Below are positions 1 to 9,941 of a stretch of 64,000 nt of DNA, piece by piece (position 1 is the first letter of the stretch; each line of letters begins with the position of its first letter). This DNA is from Pseudodesulfovibrio nedwellii (GTDB lineage: Bacteria > Desulfobacterota > Desulfovibrionia > Desulfovibrionales > Desulfovibrionaceae). The notes beneath the pieces were generated by a model, which did not search any database, was not told the origin of the DNA, and worked only from the letters and a program-made list of their open reading frames with translations. The stretch spans positions 2,661,501 through 2,725,500 of the forward strand of contig NZ_AP026709.1 of NCBI RefSeq assembly GCF_027923765.1, given 5' to 3'. The position numbers and the translations under genes were made by a program.

Positions 1-789
1 GAATTGTTGTTCCTGAAGAATGCGTAAGATTTTGGCCTGTGTTTTAAGACTCATATCGCCGATTTCATCGAGAAAAAGAATGGAACCATTAGCGAGTTCG
101 AATTTGCCTTCCTGAGCTTTGTCCGCACCAGTGAATGCTCCTTTTTCGTGTCCGAATAATTCGGATTCAATGAGTTCTTCAGGGATTGCGGCGCAGTTGA
201 CTGCGACCAGCGGTCGGTCAGCTCGGCCGGACTGATTGTGGATAGAGCGTGCCACAATCTCTTTGCCTGTTCCATTTTCTCCTGTGATAAGCACCCATGA
301 GTCGGTGGGAGCGACCCTTCCAATGACCTGGTTGAGCGTGTCAATGGCTTCTGATTTTCCGGTGAGGCTGACGGGTTGCTCAGAGGATATGCGGGTCTTG
401 AGTGCGATGTTTTCCTGACGCAGGCGTGAAAATTCTAGGCCGTTGCGAGAAGAAACAACGACTTTTTCGAGGGAAAGAGGTTTTTCGATGAAATCGAAGG
501 CGCCTTTTTTCAAGGCTTGGACTGCGGTTTCAATAGTGCCATGTCCAGAAATCATTATAACAGGCAAGCCTTCATAATCTCTGGAAATGGTATCGAGAAC
601 TTCGAGTCCGTCCATACCGGGCAACCAAATATCAAGAAAAATGAGATCCGGGATGTCTGTACCAAGAATTTCAAGACCTTGTTCGCCGGTTTCGGCTTCG
701 GAAACTTTAAGTCCTTCATCCTCAAGAATTCCGCGTAGGGAGAGGCGGATACCCTCTTCGTCATCGATAATCAGTATTTTTTCACCCAT
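1..789 (-). CDS. Sigma-54-dependent response regulator, NtrC/NtrX type (3' end outside window)
   Basis: Transcription activator for sigma-54 promoters, switched on by phosphorylation from a sensor kinase. The 263 residues present hold a receiver domain (acidic pair D9/D10, phosphoacceptor D53 in [11 protein letters not shown], conserved Lys in FIEKP near 105) and the first part of an AAA+ domain with Walker A GENGTGKE, the sigma-54-contact loop GAFTGA and Walker [10 protein letters not shown]. The C-terminal helix-turn-helix lies beyond base 1. The ATG at 789 gives a standard receiver start ([12 protein letters not shown]). The spacing and the FEKP-to-AAA linker resemble NtrX, but the family is too uniform to name the target. 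No sensor kinase is adjacent inside the window. Confidence 0.93.
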   Translation of the reverse strand, partial: MGEKILIIDDEEGIRLSLRGILEDEGLKVSEAETGEQGLEILGTDIPDLIFLDIWLPGMDGLEVLDTISRDYEGLPVIMISGHGTIETAVQALKKGAFDFIEKPLSLEKVVVSSRNGLEFSRLRQENIALKTRISSEQPVSLTGKSEAIDTLNQVIGRVAPTDSWVLITGENGTGKEIVARSIHNQSGRADRPLVAVNCAAIPEELIESELFGHEKGAFTGADKAQEGKFELANGSILFLDEIGDMSLKTQAKILRILQEQQF

Positions 790-884
790 TGGTATTTCCT
801 TGCGTAGTGTCGTGACAAAATAGAGTACGAACCTCGTCATCTTATAGATGACAGTGGCCTATGATTCAAGTCGGTGTGTGTTTT

Positions 885-2033
885 TTAGAAATCCCAGTGT
901 TTTTTACGCAATAGGGAGTATGACCGCATTCCGTGAACCATTTCTGCCAGTGGGGAGTTTGCGGCATTGACGAACCAGCGCAGAGTGCGAGGCCCGAAGA
1001 GTTTGACGGATCGAAATAAGAGCCAACGTAACCGGTCAGCTCCTTTGAGTTCCGGTATGATTTGTTGATGAAGCCGTTGTGTATAGAGCGGTATAGGATC
1101 TGTATTCGTGGCAAGACCGTGGGCGACGGATTCGCCTGCGTACATGCCGGAACAGAGCGCAAAGAAAATGCCTTCGCCGAATAACGGTTCAACCAAACCT
1201 CCGGCATCCCCAGCCAGAAGCGTCACTCCGTGAGTTGGCGTTTCAAGGTAGTTTCCATATGGCAAAGGGTGTCCTTGAAAGTCTGAACTATTCTGGCTTT
1301 TTATATCAAGAAAATTTAGAAAATTTTTAAACAGACTGGAAAAGTTGGCGTTCTTATGTTTGAGGCCGCAAATGCCCACAATAATTTTGTCGCGATTGGG
1401 AAAGACCCAACCATACCCGGCTTCCATGAATCCGATGTACAGTTCCGGGTCATCAATTGGTCGTGGGAACTGGTTTTTGTCGAGGTGGATTTCAATGGTG
1501 GGCGCCATGAATTTTCGCATTCGTTCACGATCAATATGAGGAAAAGAACGACGAACCACCGAGTTGGCGCCATCTGCTCCGATGATGAAACGTCCAGAGA
1601 AGGTGTCACCGGATGTGCAGGTAACGACTCCATGCATTGGGTCGGAAGATGTGATCTGCATGTTTTGAAAAATGTCAGCTCCGGCATTTTGGGCTTTATA
1701 GAGCAGGTGTTGGTCGAAAATCTTTCGGTCCACGAAGTGAAACGAGTAGGGCATGAGCCCCTTGGTCAGCAAGCCGGAAAAAGAATGGATGGCGTATCGG
1801 TCTGAGGTATGGTTGATGGCATCAATGTCGGCAAGGGAGTCCGGGGTTTCCCCAAATAGATGCTTGAGGAGTTTGACGGATTTCCATGTGAGTAAACCGC
1901 CACACAATTTTTTGCGTGGAAATTCGGCGCGGTCGAGGATGGCCACGCGGAATCCCTGTCGGGCGAGTGAAAAACCGGCGGCACTACCCGCAAGAGAGCC
2001 GCCGCAAATTATGGCATCGTATTTTTTTGTCAT
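885..2033 (-). CDS. Geranylgeranyl reductase family FAD-dependent oxidoreductase
   Basis: 382-residue flavoprotein of the geranylgeranyl reductase/PHBH-like family, which saturates isoprenoid double bonds or acts on related hydrophobic substrates. The N-terminal dinucleotide-binding segment reads ICGGSLAGSAAGFSLA (about residues 9-24), followed by RKKLCGG, a typical FAD contact; the second FAD motif LLAGDAGGLVEPLFGEGI is in the C-terminal third. Length matches the family (370-400). It lies 95 bp upstream of the response regulator gene on the same strand, but nothing shows a shared function. Substrate could be the menaquinone side chain or a lipid; this is not decidable from sequence. Confidence 0.85.
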   Translation of the reverse strand: MTKKYDAIICGGSLAGSAAGFSLARQGFRVAILDRAEFPRKKLCGGLLTWKSVKLLKHLFGETPDSLADIDAINHTSDRYAIHSFSGLLTKGLMPYSFHFVDRKIFDQHLLYKAQNAGADIFQNMQITSSDPMHGVVTCTSGDTFSGRFIIGADGANSVVRRSFPHIDRERMRKFMAPTIEIHLDKNQFPRPIDDPELYIGFMEAGYGWVFPNRDKIIVGICGLKHKNANFSSLFKNFLNFLDIKSQNSSDFQGHPLPYGNYLETPTHGVTLLAGDAGGLVEPLFGEGIFFALCSGMYAGESVAHGLATNTDPIPLYTQRLHQQIIPELKGADRLRWLLFRSVKLFGPRTLRWFVNAANSPLAEMVHGMRSYSLLRKKHWDF

Positions 2034-2144
2034 GAGAAACTACCGTGTTGGGGTGTCTTTACACTGTCTCATCAGTTTGGCTCAAATTCAAGTCGCTTTT
2101 CATGATGAACAGTGTTCTCCAAAGGTGACGAAGGCCCTCAATTC

Positions 2145-2654
2145 CTACATGGTGTTAATGAGTGATTTGACCTCTTTCCCCTGTTTTTTAAGGTCTAGAT
2201 AGGCGCGTATATCTTTGTCTAGCTTGACAAGAACGCCATTTGTCAATTCTTTCCGCTGTACGCGGCGAACCGGTGTGGTGAAGGTGAATCCGTCGTGCAT
2301 GGTTATTTGAACTTCAAAAAGGATCTGTGTCTTTGGTGTTATTTTTCTGTAGGAGTCCTGCGGGGAAGCTTTAAGTAATATTTTTTTTAAGATTTTTGTG
2401 TGTTTGTTGATATAGTTGACCAGGCGGGAGATTTCTTTGTCCGTTAAATCGTCTTTGCCAATGCTGCCGTTGAATTCGAGTCTTTTGCTGCCAGAATGAG
2501 TAAACATGGATTTGCCTTTATGGATAATATCCAAATTGAAGAAGATGAGCATAGACCCGACGGCAATGAGTATGAGCACGATATTTCTGACAATTTCTAT
2601 GTTTTGGTTTTTTTTCTTCACGCTGATCCTATTCTCAATGGGTTGTGGAGTCAT
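2145..2654 (-). CDS. Hypothetical single-pass membrane protein
   Basis: 169 residues, family not recognised. A short basic N-terminus (ISVKKKNQN) is followed by one hydrophobic helix at about 24-43 (IVRNIVLILIAVGSMLIFF), then a soluble, probably periplasmic, mixed-charge domain with KGSMFTHSGSKRLEFNG-like beta-rich sequence and a lysine-rich tail. The gene sits between the reductase and a divergent gene at 2788. Codon usage resembles its neighbours. Coding status rests on length and a sensible topology; function is unknown. Confidence 0.6.
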   Translation of the reverse strand: MTPQPIENRISVKKKNQNIEIVRNIVLILIAVGSMLIFFNLDIIHKGKSMFTHSGSKRLEFNGSIGKDDLTDKEISRLVNYINKHTKILKKILLKASPQDSYRKITPKTQILFEVQITMHDGFTFTTPVRRVQRKELTNGVLVKLDKDIRAYLDLKKQGKEVKSLINTM

Positions 2655-2787
2655 TCCTATACTATGAAATCAGAGGATGGCAAAGTTCAAGCTTCAGTCT
2701 TGATTTGCGCTGCCCTGCTTGACAAAAAAGAAGGGGAAAGCCTAATTGCACAGTTGAAATCAACCTTTCATTTCCCGACGTGACACT

Positions 2788-4563
2788 ATGGAAAACAGTA
2801 AGATAGCGGCTCTTGTCGAATTGGGCATACTTTGTCGAGGTGAGGCTGTGTCCGTCCATGGAGATGGGACACTTGATTCGGGGCCGCATGAGTATAGTGC
2901 GCATAATCAGTTTTGCCGTTATGAGGTTCCGGTTTATCAGCGGCCTTTTGAAGATAACTCTCAAGCCGCTTATTCGCTCTATGAAGATGGATTGACCGTT
3001 GAAGCGGCTATGGCGCAGACTCGTCTGGTTATCATGCTCGGAGTCGGAGATTCCGTAGAAATGCGTTCTTGTTTGGCAAGTCCGAATACCATTTTGGTTT
3101 TGTTCGAACCTGATGATCGGGCTTTGATCAAATTTCTTGAATCAATTGGTTTGCCTCTGCTCAACAGGAAAAATCTATTTTGTTTTACCGGTGATCCCTA
3201 TTCGTTTAATCCTGCGCTACAGGATCTGCTTCCTCCTGACATGTTTCGACAAGGGACCCCTGCATTTTTCATGACGGACAGGATTAGGACGGACTATGGG
3301 GCTTGGGCAGCACGGATTATTGAATATTTTGAGATTCTTCATTATCGACATGTGATTTATCCTCTGTCAGGCCAGTCGTTCATGTGGTCTCGGCCCATTC
3401 GGCCCATATACCGAGGACTCATGTATGACCAGCAACTCCACGCCTATGAAAACGTAGGTGATTGTTTGGAGTCTCCCCCCATTGGTCATTTGCACAATAT
3501 AGCTTCCGGCTTGGAAGCCATTCTTGTGGCAGCAGGGCCGGACCTTTCTGAAAAATTTGATTTTATACGCCGCAATAAGAATCGGGCAGTCATCATTTGT
3601 GTGAACAACGCTATCAAGCCGTTGGTTGAAGCTGGTATTCATCCGCATTTCGTCATCATAAATGATACATCCGTGGAGTCAGGGCGGGTTTTTAAGCACA
3701 TTCCTCCACTGCCGGAGACTGTTTTGGTGGGGCATTGCCTGTCTGATCTCGGTGGTGAGAAATTTAAGAAGAAGTTTCTCTTCGGGAGTTTTGTACCGGA
3801 AGTATTTGGTCAAAGAAAGATGTTGAAATTGCACGGGTCGGTTCTTTCGACGGCCTTTAGCTTTGCCCGGCATCTCGGCTGTCGTCGATGTGCATTGGTT
3901 GGGGCGCAACTTGCGTCGACCAATCCATGGGGGCTGGGGTATGCGAAAGGAACAGTCAAAGAGGGCCTGACGCAGGAGAGCAAGCCGCTTATTAATCGTC
4001 ATCCGCAACTTTATCCCGTGACAACGGTTTTTGGTGAAGATTTGTATACCACGATGAATTTCAGAGATGCTGCATTGTGGCTTGCTGAGGCCATCCGATT
4101 GTCTGGCGTGGAGTGTGTTAATACTTCCAAAGCCAGTATTTTATATGGTCAGGGGATAGAATATGACCCTGATCCGGATATGGGCGGTGGTGACATTCAG
4201 CGTGTCATGGCAAGTTTATTCAAAGTCGAATCCCCATGCGTAGACCGGGATAACCTTCGTCGTTACCTACGTCATGAAATTGCCATGTGGACTTCCATTA
4301 AGGACGCAGCTTCGGCTGTTTTGGAAGATGATAGCCCTGCTTTTTTGGCCAAGGGTATGGCTATTCTTGTCCAATTGGACAAAAATAATGTTACCAACTT
4401 AGTGCATCGCTATGCCAATTTCAGGAATATTCTTTTTCATAAGAAAGTATTTTTGGGTGATGAAACCACCCGGCAGGAAGGCCTGAGATATTATTTCAAG
4501 AATGTGTGCGGAATGTCTAACGATTTTGTTCAGGCACTTAAGAGTGCGGTGCGGTTGGTTTAA
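2788..4563 (+). CDS. DUF115 / 6-hydroxymethylpterin pyrophosphokinase MptE-like protein (motility accessory factor family)
   Basis: 591-residue protein of the DUF115 (MAF_flag10) family. The central domain begins near residue 225 with the characteristic segment ILVAAGPDLSEKFDFI, then AVIICVNNAIKPLVEAGI and PHFVIINDTS, and ends around residue 400 (CALVGAQLA). Relatives are the bacterial motility accessory factors, linked to flagellin glycosylation by nonulosonic acids, and the archaeal pterin kinase MptE. No flagellin or pseudaminic/legionaminic acid genes lie nearby, so the substrate is unknown. It converges on nadE, and the two stop codons overlap by 4 bp. Confidence 0.82.
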   Translation: MENSKIAALVELGILCRGEAVSVHGDGTLDSGPHEYSAHNQFCRYEVPVYQRPFEDNSQAAYSLYEDGLTVEAAMAQTRLVIMLGVGDSVEMRSCLASPNTILVLFEPDDRALIKFLESIGLPLLNRKNLFCFTGDPYSFNPALQDLLPPDMFRQGTPAFFMTDRIRTDYGAWAARIIEYFEILHYRHVIYPLSGQSFMWSRPIRPIYRGLMYDQQLHAYENVGDCLESPPIGHLHNIASGLEAILVAAGPDLSEKFDFIRRNKNRAVIICVNNAIKPLVEAGIHPHFVIINDTSVESGRVFKHIPPLPETVLVGHCLSDLGGEKFKKKFLFGSFVPEVFGQRKMLKLHGSVLSTAFSFARHLGCRRCALVGAQLASTNPWGLGYAKGTVKEGLTQESKPLINRHPQLYPVTTVFGEDLYTTMNFRDAALWLAEAIRLSGVECVNTSKASILYGQGIEYDPDPDMGGGDIQRVMASLFKVESPCVDRDNLRRYLRHEIAMWTSIKDAASAVLEDDSPAFLAKGMAILVQLDKNNVTNLVHRYANFRNILFHKKVFLGDETTRQEGLRYYFKNVCGMSNDFVQALKSAVRLV

Positions 4564-6218
4564 AGTTTTCGTTTACATGCGAGTGGCATTCGCCAGCCTG
4601 TACCAAAGGAACGCGGTGTAAGCTTGATGCCGGGCGCGGCTTGCCTTCGTTTGAATTCAGCGAATCGCACTAGTTTGAGAATCTGGTCTACGGTTTCAGC
4701 TTCGTACCCAGCCCTTATTATTTCGTCCCGAGACTTGTGCTTTTCAACATGCAGGCCAAGGATCCCATCAAGGATGTCATAGTCTGGCAAGGAGTCCTGA
4801 TCTTTTTGATCCGGGCGTAACTCTGCGGACGGTGGTTTGGTAATGATCGCTTCCGGGATATTGGGCGCAACGTTCTGGTTGTACCATTTGGCCAGTGCGA
4901 AGACTCCGGTCTTGTCCACGTCCGAGATGACAGCGTAGCCACCTGACATGTCGCCGTAGATGGTGCAGTACCCCACGGCCAGTTCAGATTTGTTCCCCGT
5001 GGTCAAGAGCATGGCGCCGAATTTGTTGGACAGGGCCATGAGCAGGTTGCCACGGATTCGGGATTGAATATTTTCCTCGGTGGTGTCTGGTTTGCACCCG
5101 GCAAATGGCTGAGAGAGCGTGGCCTCGAATTGGTCCATAATCGGCTGAATAGGGAGGGTTATGGTCTTGATGCCTGCGTTTTGTGCAAGTTTTAAGGAGT
5201 CGTCAATGCTGCCTTGACTTGAATAAGGAGAGGGCATGAGTACGCAGGTGACATTTTCTTTTCCCAGGGCTTCGGCCGCGACGACTGCCGTTACGGCGGA
5301 ATCAATGCCACCGGATAGTCCTACTAATCCTTTGGAGAATTCACTTTTTTGTACATAGTCACGGGTGCCGATGACCAGTGCTCGCCATGTTTCGGATTCG
5401 CGTGAAAAATCGTCTTTAGCCACGACGTTGGCGGTTAAATCGTTGGTCTCCACTATCAAGACATTTTCCTTGAAGCCGGGAGCGCGGGCTATAAGTGATC
5501 CGTTTGCATCAAATGCACAGGATCGTCCGTCAAAGATTAGATCATCATTGCCGCCAGTCTGGTTGGCGTAGATGAGAGGCGTTGAATATTTTTGAGCCAC
5601 TACGCCGAGCATGTCTTCGCGCAACTGTTGTTTTCCCAAAATCAGAGGGGAGGCGGACAGGTTGAGAATGATGTCGGGCGAGTGGTTTGCTGCATTTTCC
5701 AACGGATCGCGGGTGTAGGAACGTTGATCCCAGTAATCCTTGTCATTCCATGCGTCTTCGCAAATGGTTACGGCCAGAGTTTTATTATTAAATCGTAAAA
5801 TATTGGCTTCGGGGTTCCCTGTGGGGGCTGGTTCGAAATAGCGCGCTTCGTCAAACACATCATAGGTGGGGAGCAGGGTTTTTCTGAAAATCTGCCGCAC
5901 CTTGCCTTCTTTGCAGAACAGGGCGCAGTTATAAACAGGTTTGCCCATCCCTGAATCATTTCGCTCTACTGAGCCAAGTAACAGGGCTGGTCCATCTTTT
6001 AACGCCATGGCCACAGCTTTGGCCTCGGGGAGCACCCTGGATATGAAACCGTCATACAACAACAGGTCTCGCGGTGGGTATCCGGTCAACGCCATTTCTG
6101 AAGTCAGGCACAATTCGGCACCCTGACTGGCAGCGTGTTTGGCTGCTTCAATGATTTTGGCACTGTTGCCTGAAAGGTCTCCGACAATGGGATTGAGTTG
6201 CAGTACGCCGATTTTCAT
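4560..6218 (-). CDS. nadE: Glutamine-dependent NAD+ synthetase
   Basis: Last step of NAD synthesis: ATP-dependent amidation of deamido-NAD with ammonia released from glutamine. The 552 residues comprise an N-terminal nitrilase-type glutaminase domain with the catalytic triad visible as E41 (TSEMALTGYP), K113 (FRKTLLPTYD) and C153 (TICEDAW), and a C-terminal synthetase domain with the P-loop SGGIDS at 302-307. Length fits the short two-domain form found in many Gram-negative bacteria. It is a single gene on the minus strand; its 3' end overlaps the convergent DUF115 gene. Confidence 0.97.
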   Translation of the reverse strand: MKIGVLQLNPIVGDLSGNSAKIIEAAKHAASQGAELCLTSEMALTGYPPRDLLLYDGFISRVLPEAKAVAMALKDGPALLLGSVERNDSGMGKPVYNCALFCKEGKVRQIFRKTLLPTYDVFDEARYFEPAPTGNPEANILRFNNKTLAVTICEDAWNDKDYWDQRSYTRDPLENAANHSPDIILNLSASPLILGKQQLREDMLGVVAQKYSTPLIYANQTGGNDDLIFDGRSCAFDANGSLIARAPGFKENVLIVETNDLTANVVAKDDFSRESETWRALVIGTRDYVQKSEFSKGLVGLSGGIDSAVTAVVAAEALGKENVTCVLMPSPYSSQGSIDDSLKLAQNAGIKTITLPIQPIMDQFEATLSQPFAGCKPDTTEENIQSRIRGNLLMALSNKFGAMLLTTGNKSELAVGYCTIYGDMSGGYAVISDVDKTGVFALAKWYNQNVAPNIPEAIITKPPSAELRPDQKDQDSLPDYDILDGILGLHVEKHKSRDEIIRAGYEAETVDQILKLVRFAEFKRRQAAPGIKLTPRSFGTGWRMPLACKRKL

Positions 6219-6394
6219 AGGGAGTTAGTTACGCGAAAGGATGCAGAGGAGCAACTTTGAAAGCGGTCCCCGTGTGGCTTATTTACCCTTTGAAAGCAGG
6301 AGAGTCGAGGCTGACGAGTTTTGTTTCGGTGTTAACTCAAAAGTGATTTTAGTGTTTATGGAGGTAAGAACGGGGATGACAGGCATGCTGGCAT

Positions 6395-7438
6395 ATGTCA
6401 TTTTGCCCCATGACGTGGCCATTTATATTCCCCCACCCCGAACCTGAACCAGTAAGAACCCGCGTTTGGCCGGTATTCCTGCCTTTTGCTGGATGTCCGT
6501 ATAGGTGTGTTTTTTGCGCCCAGGATAAACAGACCGGCCAGGATGAGGCTGATCTTGAGTCTATACTCCATACATTGGAAATGGATCTTGATGAGGCTTT
6601 GGCCTTGGGACGTGGGCCATATGAATTGGCCTATTTCGGAGGCACGTTCACGGCCTTGCCGTCGCCATGGCCCGAAGCTTTTCTCGGATTGGCCATGCGT
6701 TATCGTGAGCGGGGACTGATCACCCATGTGCGTTGCTCCACTCGGCCCGACTGTGTGGACGAACCTTCTTTGGCTTTGCTCCGCGCTCAAGGGCTTGACA
6801 TGGTGGAACTCGGCATCCAGTCCTTTGATGATGAGGCCCTCAAGACCTCTGGTCGAGGTTACACAGGCGATGTTGCTCGTGCAGCCTGTGAAGCGGTCAA
6901 GGCGTCTGGTTTGGCCCTCGGAGTTCAGTTTCTTCCCGGGCTTCCCGGTGATCGACCCGGTATGTTCGCTTCAGACATGCGTATAGCTGCCGACTTGGAG
7001 CCGGAAACAGCACGTCTGTATCCCTGTTTGGTCATTAATGGCACGCCCATGGCTCGTATGTGGGAGCGCGGCGAGTATGAACCGTGGTCGTTGAAACGCG
7101 CCAAGGTAGAGCTTTCTGAGGTTTTGCCGGTGCTGTGGGAAAAGAATGTCCGTATAATACGACTTGGTCTTGCCCCGGAAGGCACACTGGAAGGAAATAT
7201 ATTGGCCGGGCCGTGGCATCCCGCCTTTGGGCAATCCGTGCGCGGAATGGCCTTGCTTAAAATACTTCGCGCCGAGATTGTTCGTTTTGGAAAGAAGCCG
7301 GTGTGCTTGGATGTTCCTCGTCGATATTCAGGCGAAATTTATGGACACGGCAGGGAACTTGCCCCGCGTTATTTTGAGTTGGGAGTGCCGGAGTCGTCTA
7401 TCACTTTTGTGGATGGGGAGTGCTTTCAGCTTTCATAG
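6395..7438 (+). CDS. Radical SAM protein, Elp3-like
   Basis: 347 residues. The radical SAM cluster motif CPYRCVFCAQ (CxxxCxxC) is close to the N-terminus (about residues 32-41), preceded by the FLPFAGC lead typical of the Elp3/oxygen-independent coproporphyrinogen oxidase-like group, and followed by ELAYFGGTFTALP and GIQSFDDEALKTSGRGYT. The C-terminal acetyltransferase domain of true Elp3 is absent. The earliest in-frame start is ATG 6395 (a stop lies at 6377); ATG 6410 is an alternative and neither has a clear ribosome site. The next gene, an amidohydrolase, follows 149 bp later in the same direction. Substrate unknown. Confidence 0.83.
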   Translation: MSFCPMTWPFIFPHPEPEPVRTRVWPVFLPFAGCPYRCVFCAQDKQTGQDEADLESILHTLEMDLDEALALGRGPYELAYFGGTFTALPSPWPEAFLGLAMRYRERGLITHVRCSTRPDCVDEPSLALLRAQGLDMVELGIQSFDDEALKTSGRGYTGDVARAACEAVKASGLALGVQFLPGLPGDRPGMFASDMRIAADLEPETARLYPCLVINGTPMARMWERGEYEPWSLKRAKVELSEVLPVLWEKNVRIIRLGLAPEGTLEGNILAGPWHPAFGQSVRGMALLKILRAEIVRFGKKPVCLDVPRRYSGEIYGHGRELAPRYFELGVPESSITFVDGECFQLS

Positions 7439-7587
7439 TTTCTGCATTGGACGTTAGGAACGCCTGTGCCAGCGACGTATATTCTTTCCTTTACCCCGAG
7501 AGCAAAAGCGACTATTCCTTACTCTCAGTCCGTGCGCGGACATTTTACCGAACCATAGACCTCATGTAGGGGAGTAGGTGATACCGA

Positions 7588-8718
7588 ATGGTTGAACTCG
7601 TTCGTGCGGCCAAAGCCGCGACTATGACCCCCGGTTCCGAGCCCATCAATGATGCGGGTCTTCTCGTGGACCAGGGAATCATCAAGGAAGTTGGCAGGTA
7701 TAAAGACCTGTCCAAGTCTCATTCTGGTCCAGTCATGGACCTTGGCGATACCTTTCTCGTTCCGGGCCTGATCAATGCCCATTCCCATCTTGAACTGGCT
7801 CATTTGCGAGGCACATGCCCATCCGGTCAGGGATTTGTGACCTGGGTAGAGGATTTGCTCAAGCAGCCCATTTTTGATCTTGATCCCGTAGCACTTGAAT
7901 CAGCCGGACAGGAACTTAAACGATCTGGCACTATTATGGTTGGAGATATCGCCACCCGTTTCGCCAAGGAAATGGCCGGAATGCTTGAAGCATCCGGTCT
8001 TTTTTTTGTGGTCTTTTGTGAAGCCATCGGCGAAACCGTCCCCCGGAAAACCTTTATTCCCTCCGGTGACTTTGAAGCCGGTTTGATTTCCGTGGCAGGG
8101 CATTCTCTTTACACCACCCATGTGGATGTACTTCGAGCCGCCAAGGCCGAGACGCTTGAGAAGGACATTCCTTTTTCTTTGCATTTGGCCGAGCACGACG
8201 AAGAAATTGCCATTATGGCCGGAACTGGAAGTATCTTTCTCGAAATGCTTCAGGCTCGAGGACGTTTGCTTGATTTTGAGCCACCCAAAAAGCGTCCTGT
8301 ACAACAGGCTGCCGCACTCGGTTTGCTCGACGAAACAACGCTTGCCGTTCATTGTGTTAAAGTCTCGGACGAGGATATCGAAACCGTACGCCAGTCCGGT
8401 GCCACAGTCTGTCTTTGTCCTCGATCTAATGAGTTTATCGGTGTGGGGCGTGCGCCATGGGAAAAGTGGCTCGCTTCTGGGACGCCGCTCTGTCTTGGTA
8501 CAGATTCACTCGCGTCTAACCATGACCTCGACCTGTGGAACGAGGCCGTGTATCTTAAGCAGAATTTTGACGGCGAGCTGTCACTGAATGACGTGCTTAC
8601 CATGATGACCCGCAACCCGGCCCGAATCATGGGCGCAGAGCATATTCTCGGCACGCTGGAGCCCGGCAAGGTCGCCGCGTTCGCCAAGGTGCCGGAGAAA
8701 GTGGCGGAGTTGTTTTAG
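7588..8718 (+). CDS. Amidohydrolase family protein (metal-dependent deaminase/hydrolase)
   Basis: 376-residue amidohydrolase of the chlorohydrolase/cytosine deaminase-like branch (TIM barrel). Metal ligands are seen in order: NAHSHLELAHLRG (HxH), HLAEHDEE, AVHCVKVSDED and LGTDSLASNHDLDLW. The C-terminal NPARIMGAEHILGTLEPGK segment is the small beta domain that closes the family. A ribosome site (AGGTGA) precedes ATG 7588. Some relatives deaminate 6-aminodeoxyfutalosine in menaquinone synthesis, and an Elp3-like radical SAM gene lies upstream, but I see no residue that proves this; other nucleoside or pterin substrates are equally possible. Confidence 0.85.
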   Translation: MVELVRAAKAATMTPGSEPINDAGLLVDQGIIKEVGRYKDLSKSHSGPVMDLGDTFLVPGLINAHSHLELAHLRGTCPSGQGFVTWVEDLLKQPIFDLDPVALESAGQELKRSGTIMVGDIATRFAKEMAGMLEASGLFFVVFCEAIGETVPRKTFIPSGDFEAGLISVAGHSLYTTHVDVLRAAKAETLEKDIPFSLHLAEHDEEIAIMAGTGSIFLEMLQARGRLLDFEPPKKRPVQQAAALGLLDETTLAVHCVKVSDEDIETVRQSGATVCLCPRSNEFIGVGRAPWEKWLASGTPLCLGTDSLASNHDLDLWNEAVYLKQNFDGELSLNDVLTMMTRNPARIMGAEHILGTLEPGKVAAFAKVPEKVAELF

Positions 8719-8732
8719 AGGTAGGATAGAAG

Positions 8733-8998
8733 CCGCCTGTGGCGGCGATGTCGGGTGATTTTGTCTCCGACGGGCAAGGGGCTATACCCCTTGCATCCCC
8801 ATTGTCGCTTTGCGAGGTGGGTGAAAACGATTGAAAACGGTGTTCTGAAACGCTGTTAAAATATGATGATCTCAAGCCACGAATGTGGCTTGCTATAAAA
8901 AGTTTTGGAGATTCCCAAGACCCTTTTACAAAAAGGTTCTTGGGCCCCCGGAGGGCTCCCCGAGAGGGCTGCCTGAGGCATATTGGAGGCACACACGA
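8733..8998 (+). repeat. Intergenic hairpin repeat cluster upstream of pyrB (copy 1)
   Basis: No gene is seen in the 281 bp between the amidohydrolase and pyrB. It holds a small GCCGCC/GGCGGC hairpin near 8733, a GGGCAAGGGG/CCCCTTGC stem near 8780, and at 8907-8960 the sequence AAAGTTTTGGAGA followed by a near-perfect palindrome (CCCAAGA-CCCTTTT/AAAAAGG-TTCTTGGG), then GAGGGCT and GCCTGAGGC. This is one copy of a repeat family seen six more times in the window. Here it precedes the pyrB ribosome site directly, so it would be transcribed as leader if the promoter lies upstream. Confidence 0.7.
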
Positions 8999-8999
8999 T

Positions 9000-9929
9000 A
9001 TGAAATGGTTACACAAGGATTTGTTGGACGTATCCCAGTTGTCGAAATCGGAGGTCATGGCGATCTTTGAGACGGCTGGACGATTCCAGGAATTGCAGGA
9101 ACGACCGGTAAAGAAAGTGCCGACCCTGAAAGGGCGGTCCGTGATTTTGTTTTTTGCCGAACCGAGTACCCGCACCAAAACCAGCTTTGACGTTGCTGGA
9201 AAGCGATTGTCCGCGGACACGTTTTCGCTGGCCAAGAGTTCATCCAGCCTGACCAAGGGCGAGTCGCTTAAGGATACGGCCCTGACACTGCAAGCCATGG
9301 CCCCAGACGCCATCGTTATCCGACATTGGTGCTCAGGCGCTGCCCGCTTTTTGGCTGATCGATTGGACTGTGCGGTTATCAATGCCGGTGATGGACGACA
9401 TGCCCATCCTACTCAGGCCATTCTGGATAGTTTTACTTTGCATCAGGAATGGGGCGATGTCGCGGGCAAGACGATTCTTATTTTGGGAGATATTGCCCAT
9501 AGCCGTGTGGCCCGCTCCAATGTCATCATGCTAAATAAGCTGGGCGCAAAAGTCCGGCTGTGCGCACCACGAACACTGATGCCTCCGGCAGTTAAATCCT
9601 GGCCGGTGGAAGTTTATTCCGATCTGACTGAAGCGGTCAAAAATGTTGATGCGGTCATGTGTCTGCGTTTGCAGCTTGAACGTCAGAAAGATGGCCTGCT
9701 GCCTGATTTGCGTGAATACGCCCGGACCTACGGATTGAATCAGAAGCATATCGATCTAGCCAATCAGGACGTGCGTATTCTGCACCCCGGTCCCATGAAT
9801 AGGGGCATTGAGATCAGCTCGGATCTGGCCGATTGTGCCGATTCACTGGTGCTTGATCAGGTGTCGAGCGGTGTGGTCACGCGTATGGCCCTCCTCTTCC
9901 TTTATATGACCCGCAAGGGCGAAGAATAA
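9000..9929 (+). CDS. pyrB: Aspartate carbamoyltransferase, catalytic subunit
   Basis: First committed step of pyrimidine synthesis: carbamoyl phosphate plus L-aspartate give carbamoylaspartate. 309 residues, the usual catalytic-chain length. Seen motifs: carbamoyl phosphate site [22 protein letters not shown], and the aspartate-side segment [13 protein letters not shown] near the end. ATG 9000 is preferred because GGAGG lies 12 bases upstream and the protein then begins [10 protein letters not shown], as in homologues; an in-frame extension to 8883 would translate the hairpin repeat. pyrC starts 12 bp after the stop, giving a pyrBC operon. No pyrI regulatory chain is present. Confidence 0.97.
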   Translation: MKWLHKDLLDVSQLSKSEVMAIFETAGRFQELQERPVKKVPTLKGRSVILFFAEPSTRTKTSFDVAGKRLSADTFSLAKSSSSLTKGESLKDTALTLQAMAPDAIVIRHWCSGAARFLADRLDCAVINAGDGRHAHPTQAILDSFTLHQEWGDVAGKTILILGDIAHSRVARSNVIMLNKLGAKVRLCAPRTLMPPAVKSWPVEVYSDLTEAVKNVDAVMCLRLQLERQKDGLLPDLREYARTYGLNQKHIDLANQDVRILHPGPMNRGIEISSDLADCADSLVLDQVSSGVVTRMALLFLYMTRKGEE

Positions 9930-9941
9930 GTTGGAGAAATA

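Noticed and set aside
8883-8999. 39-residue N-terminal extension of PyrB
   Set aside because: It would translate the intergenic hairpin repeat; the ATG at 9000 has a GGAGG site and gives the normal length.
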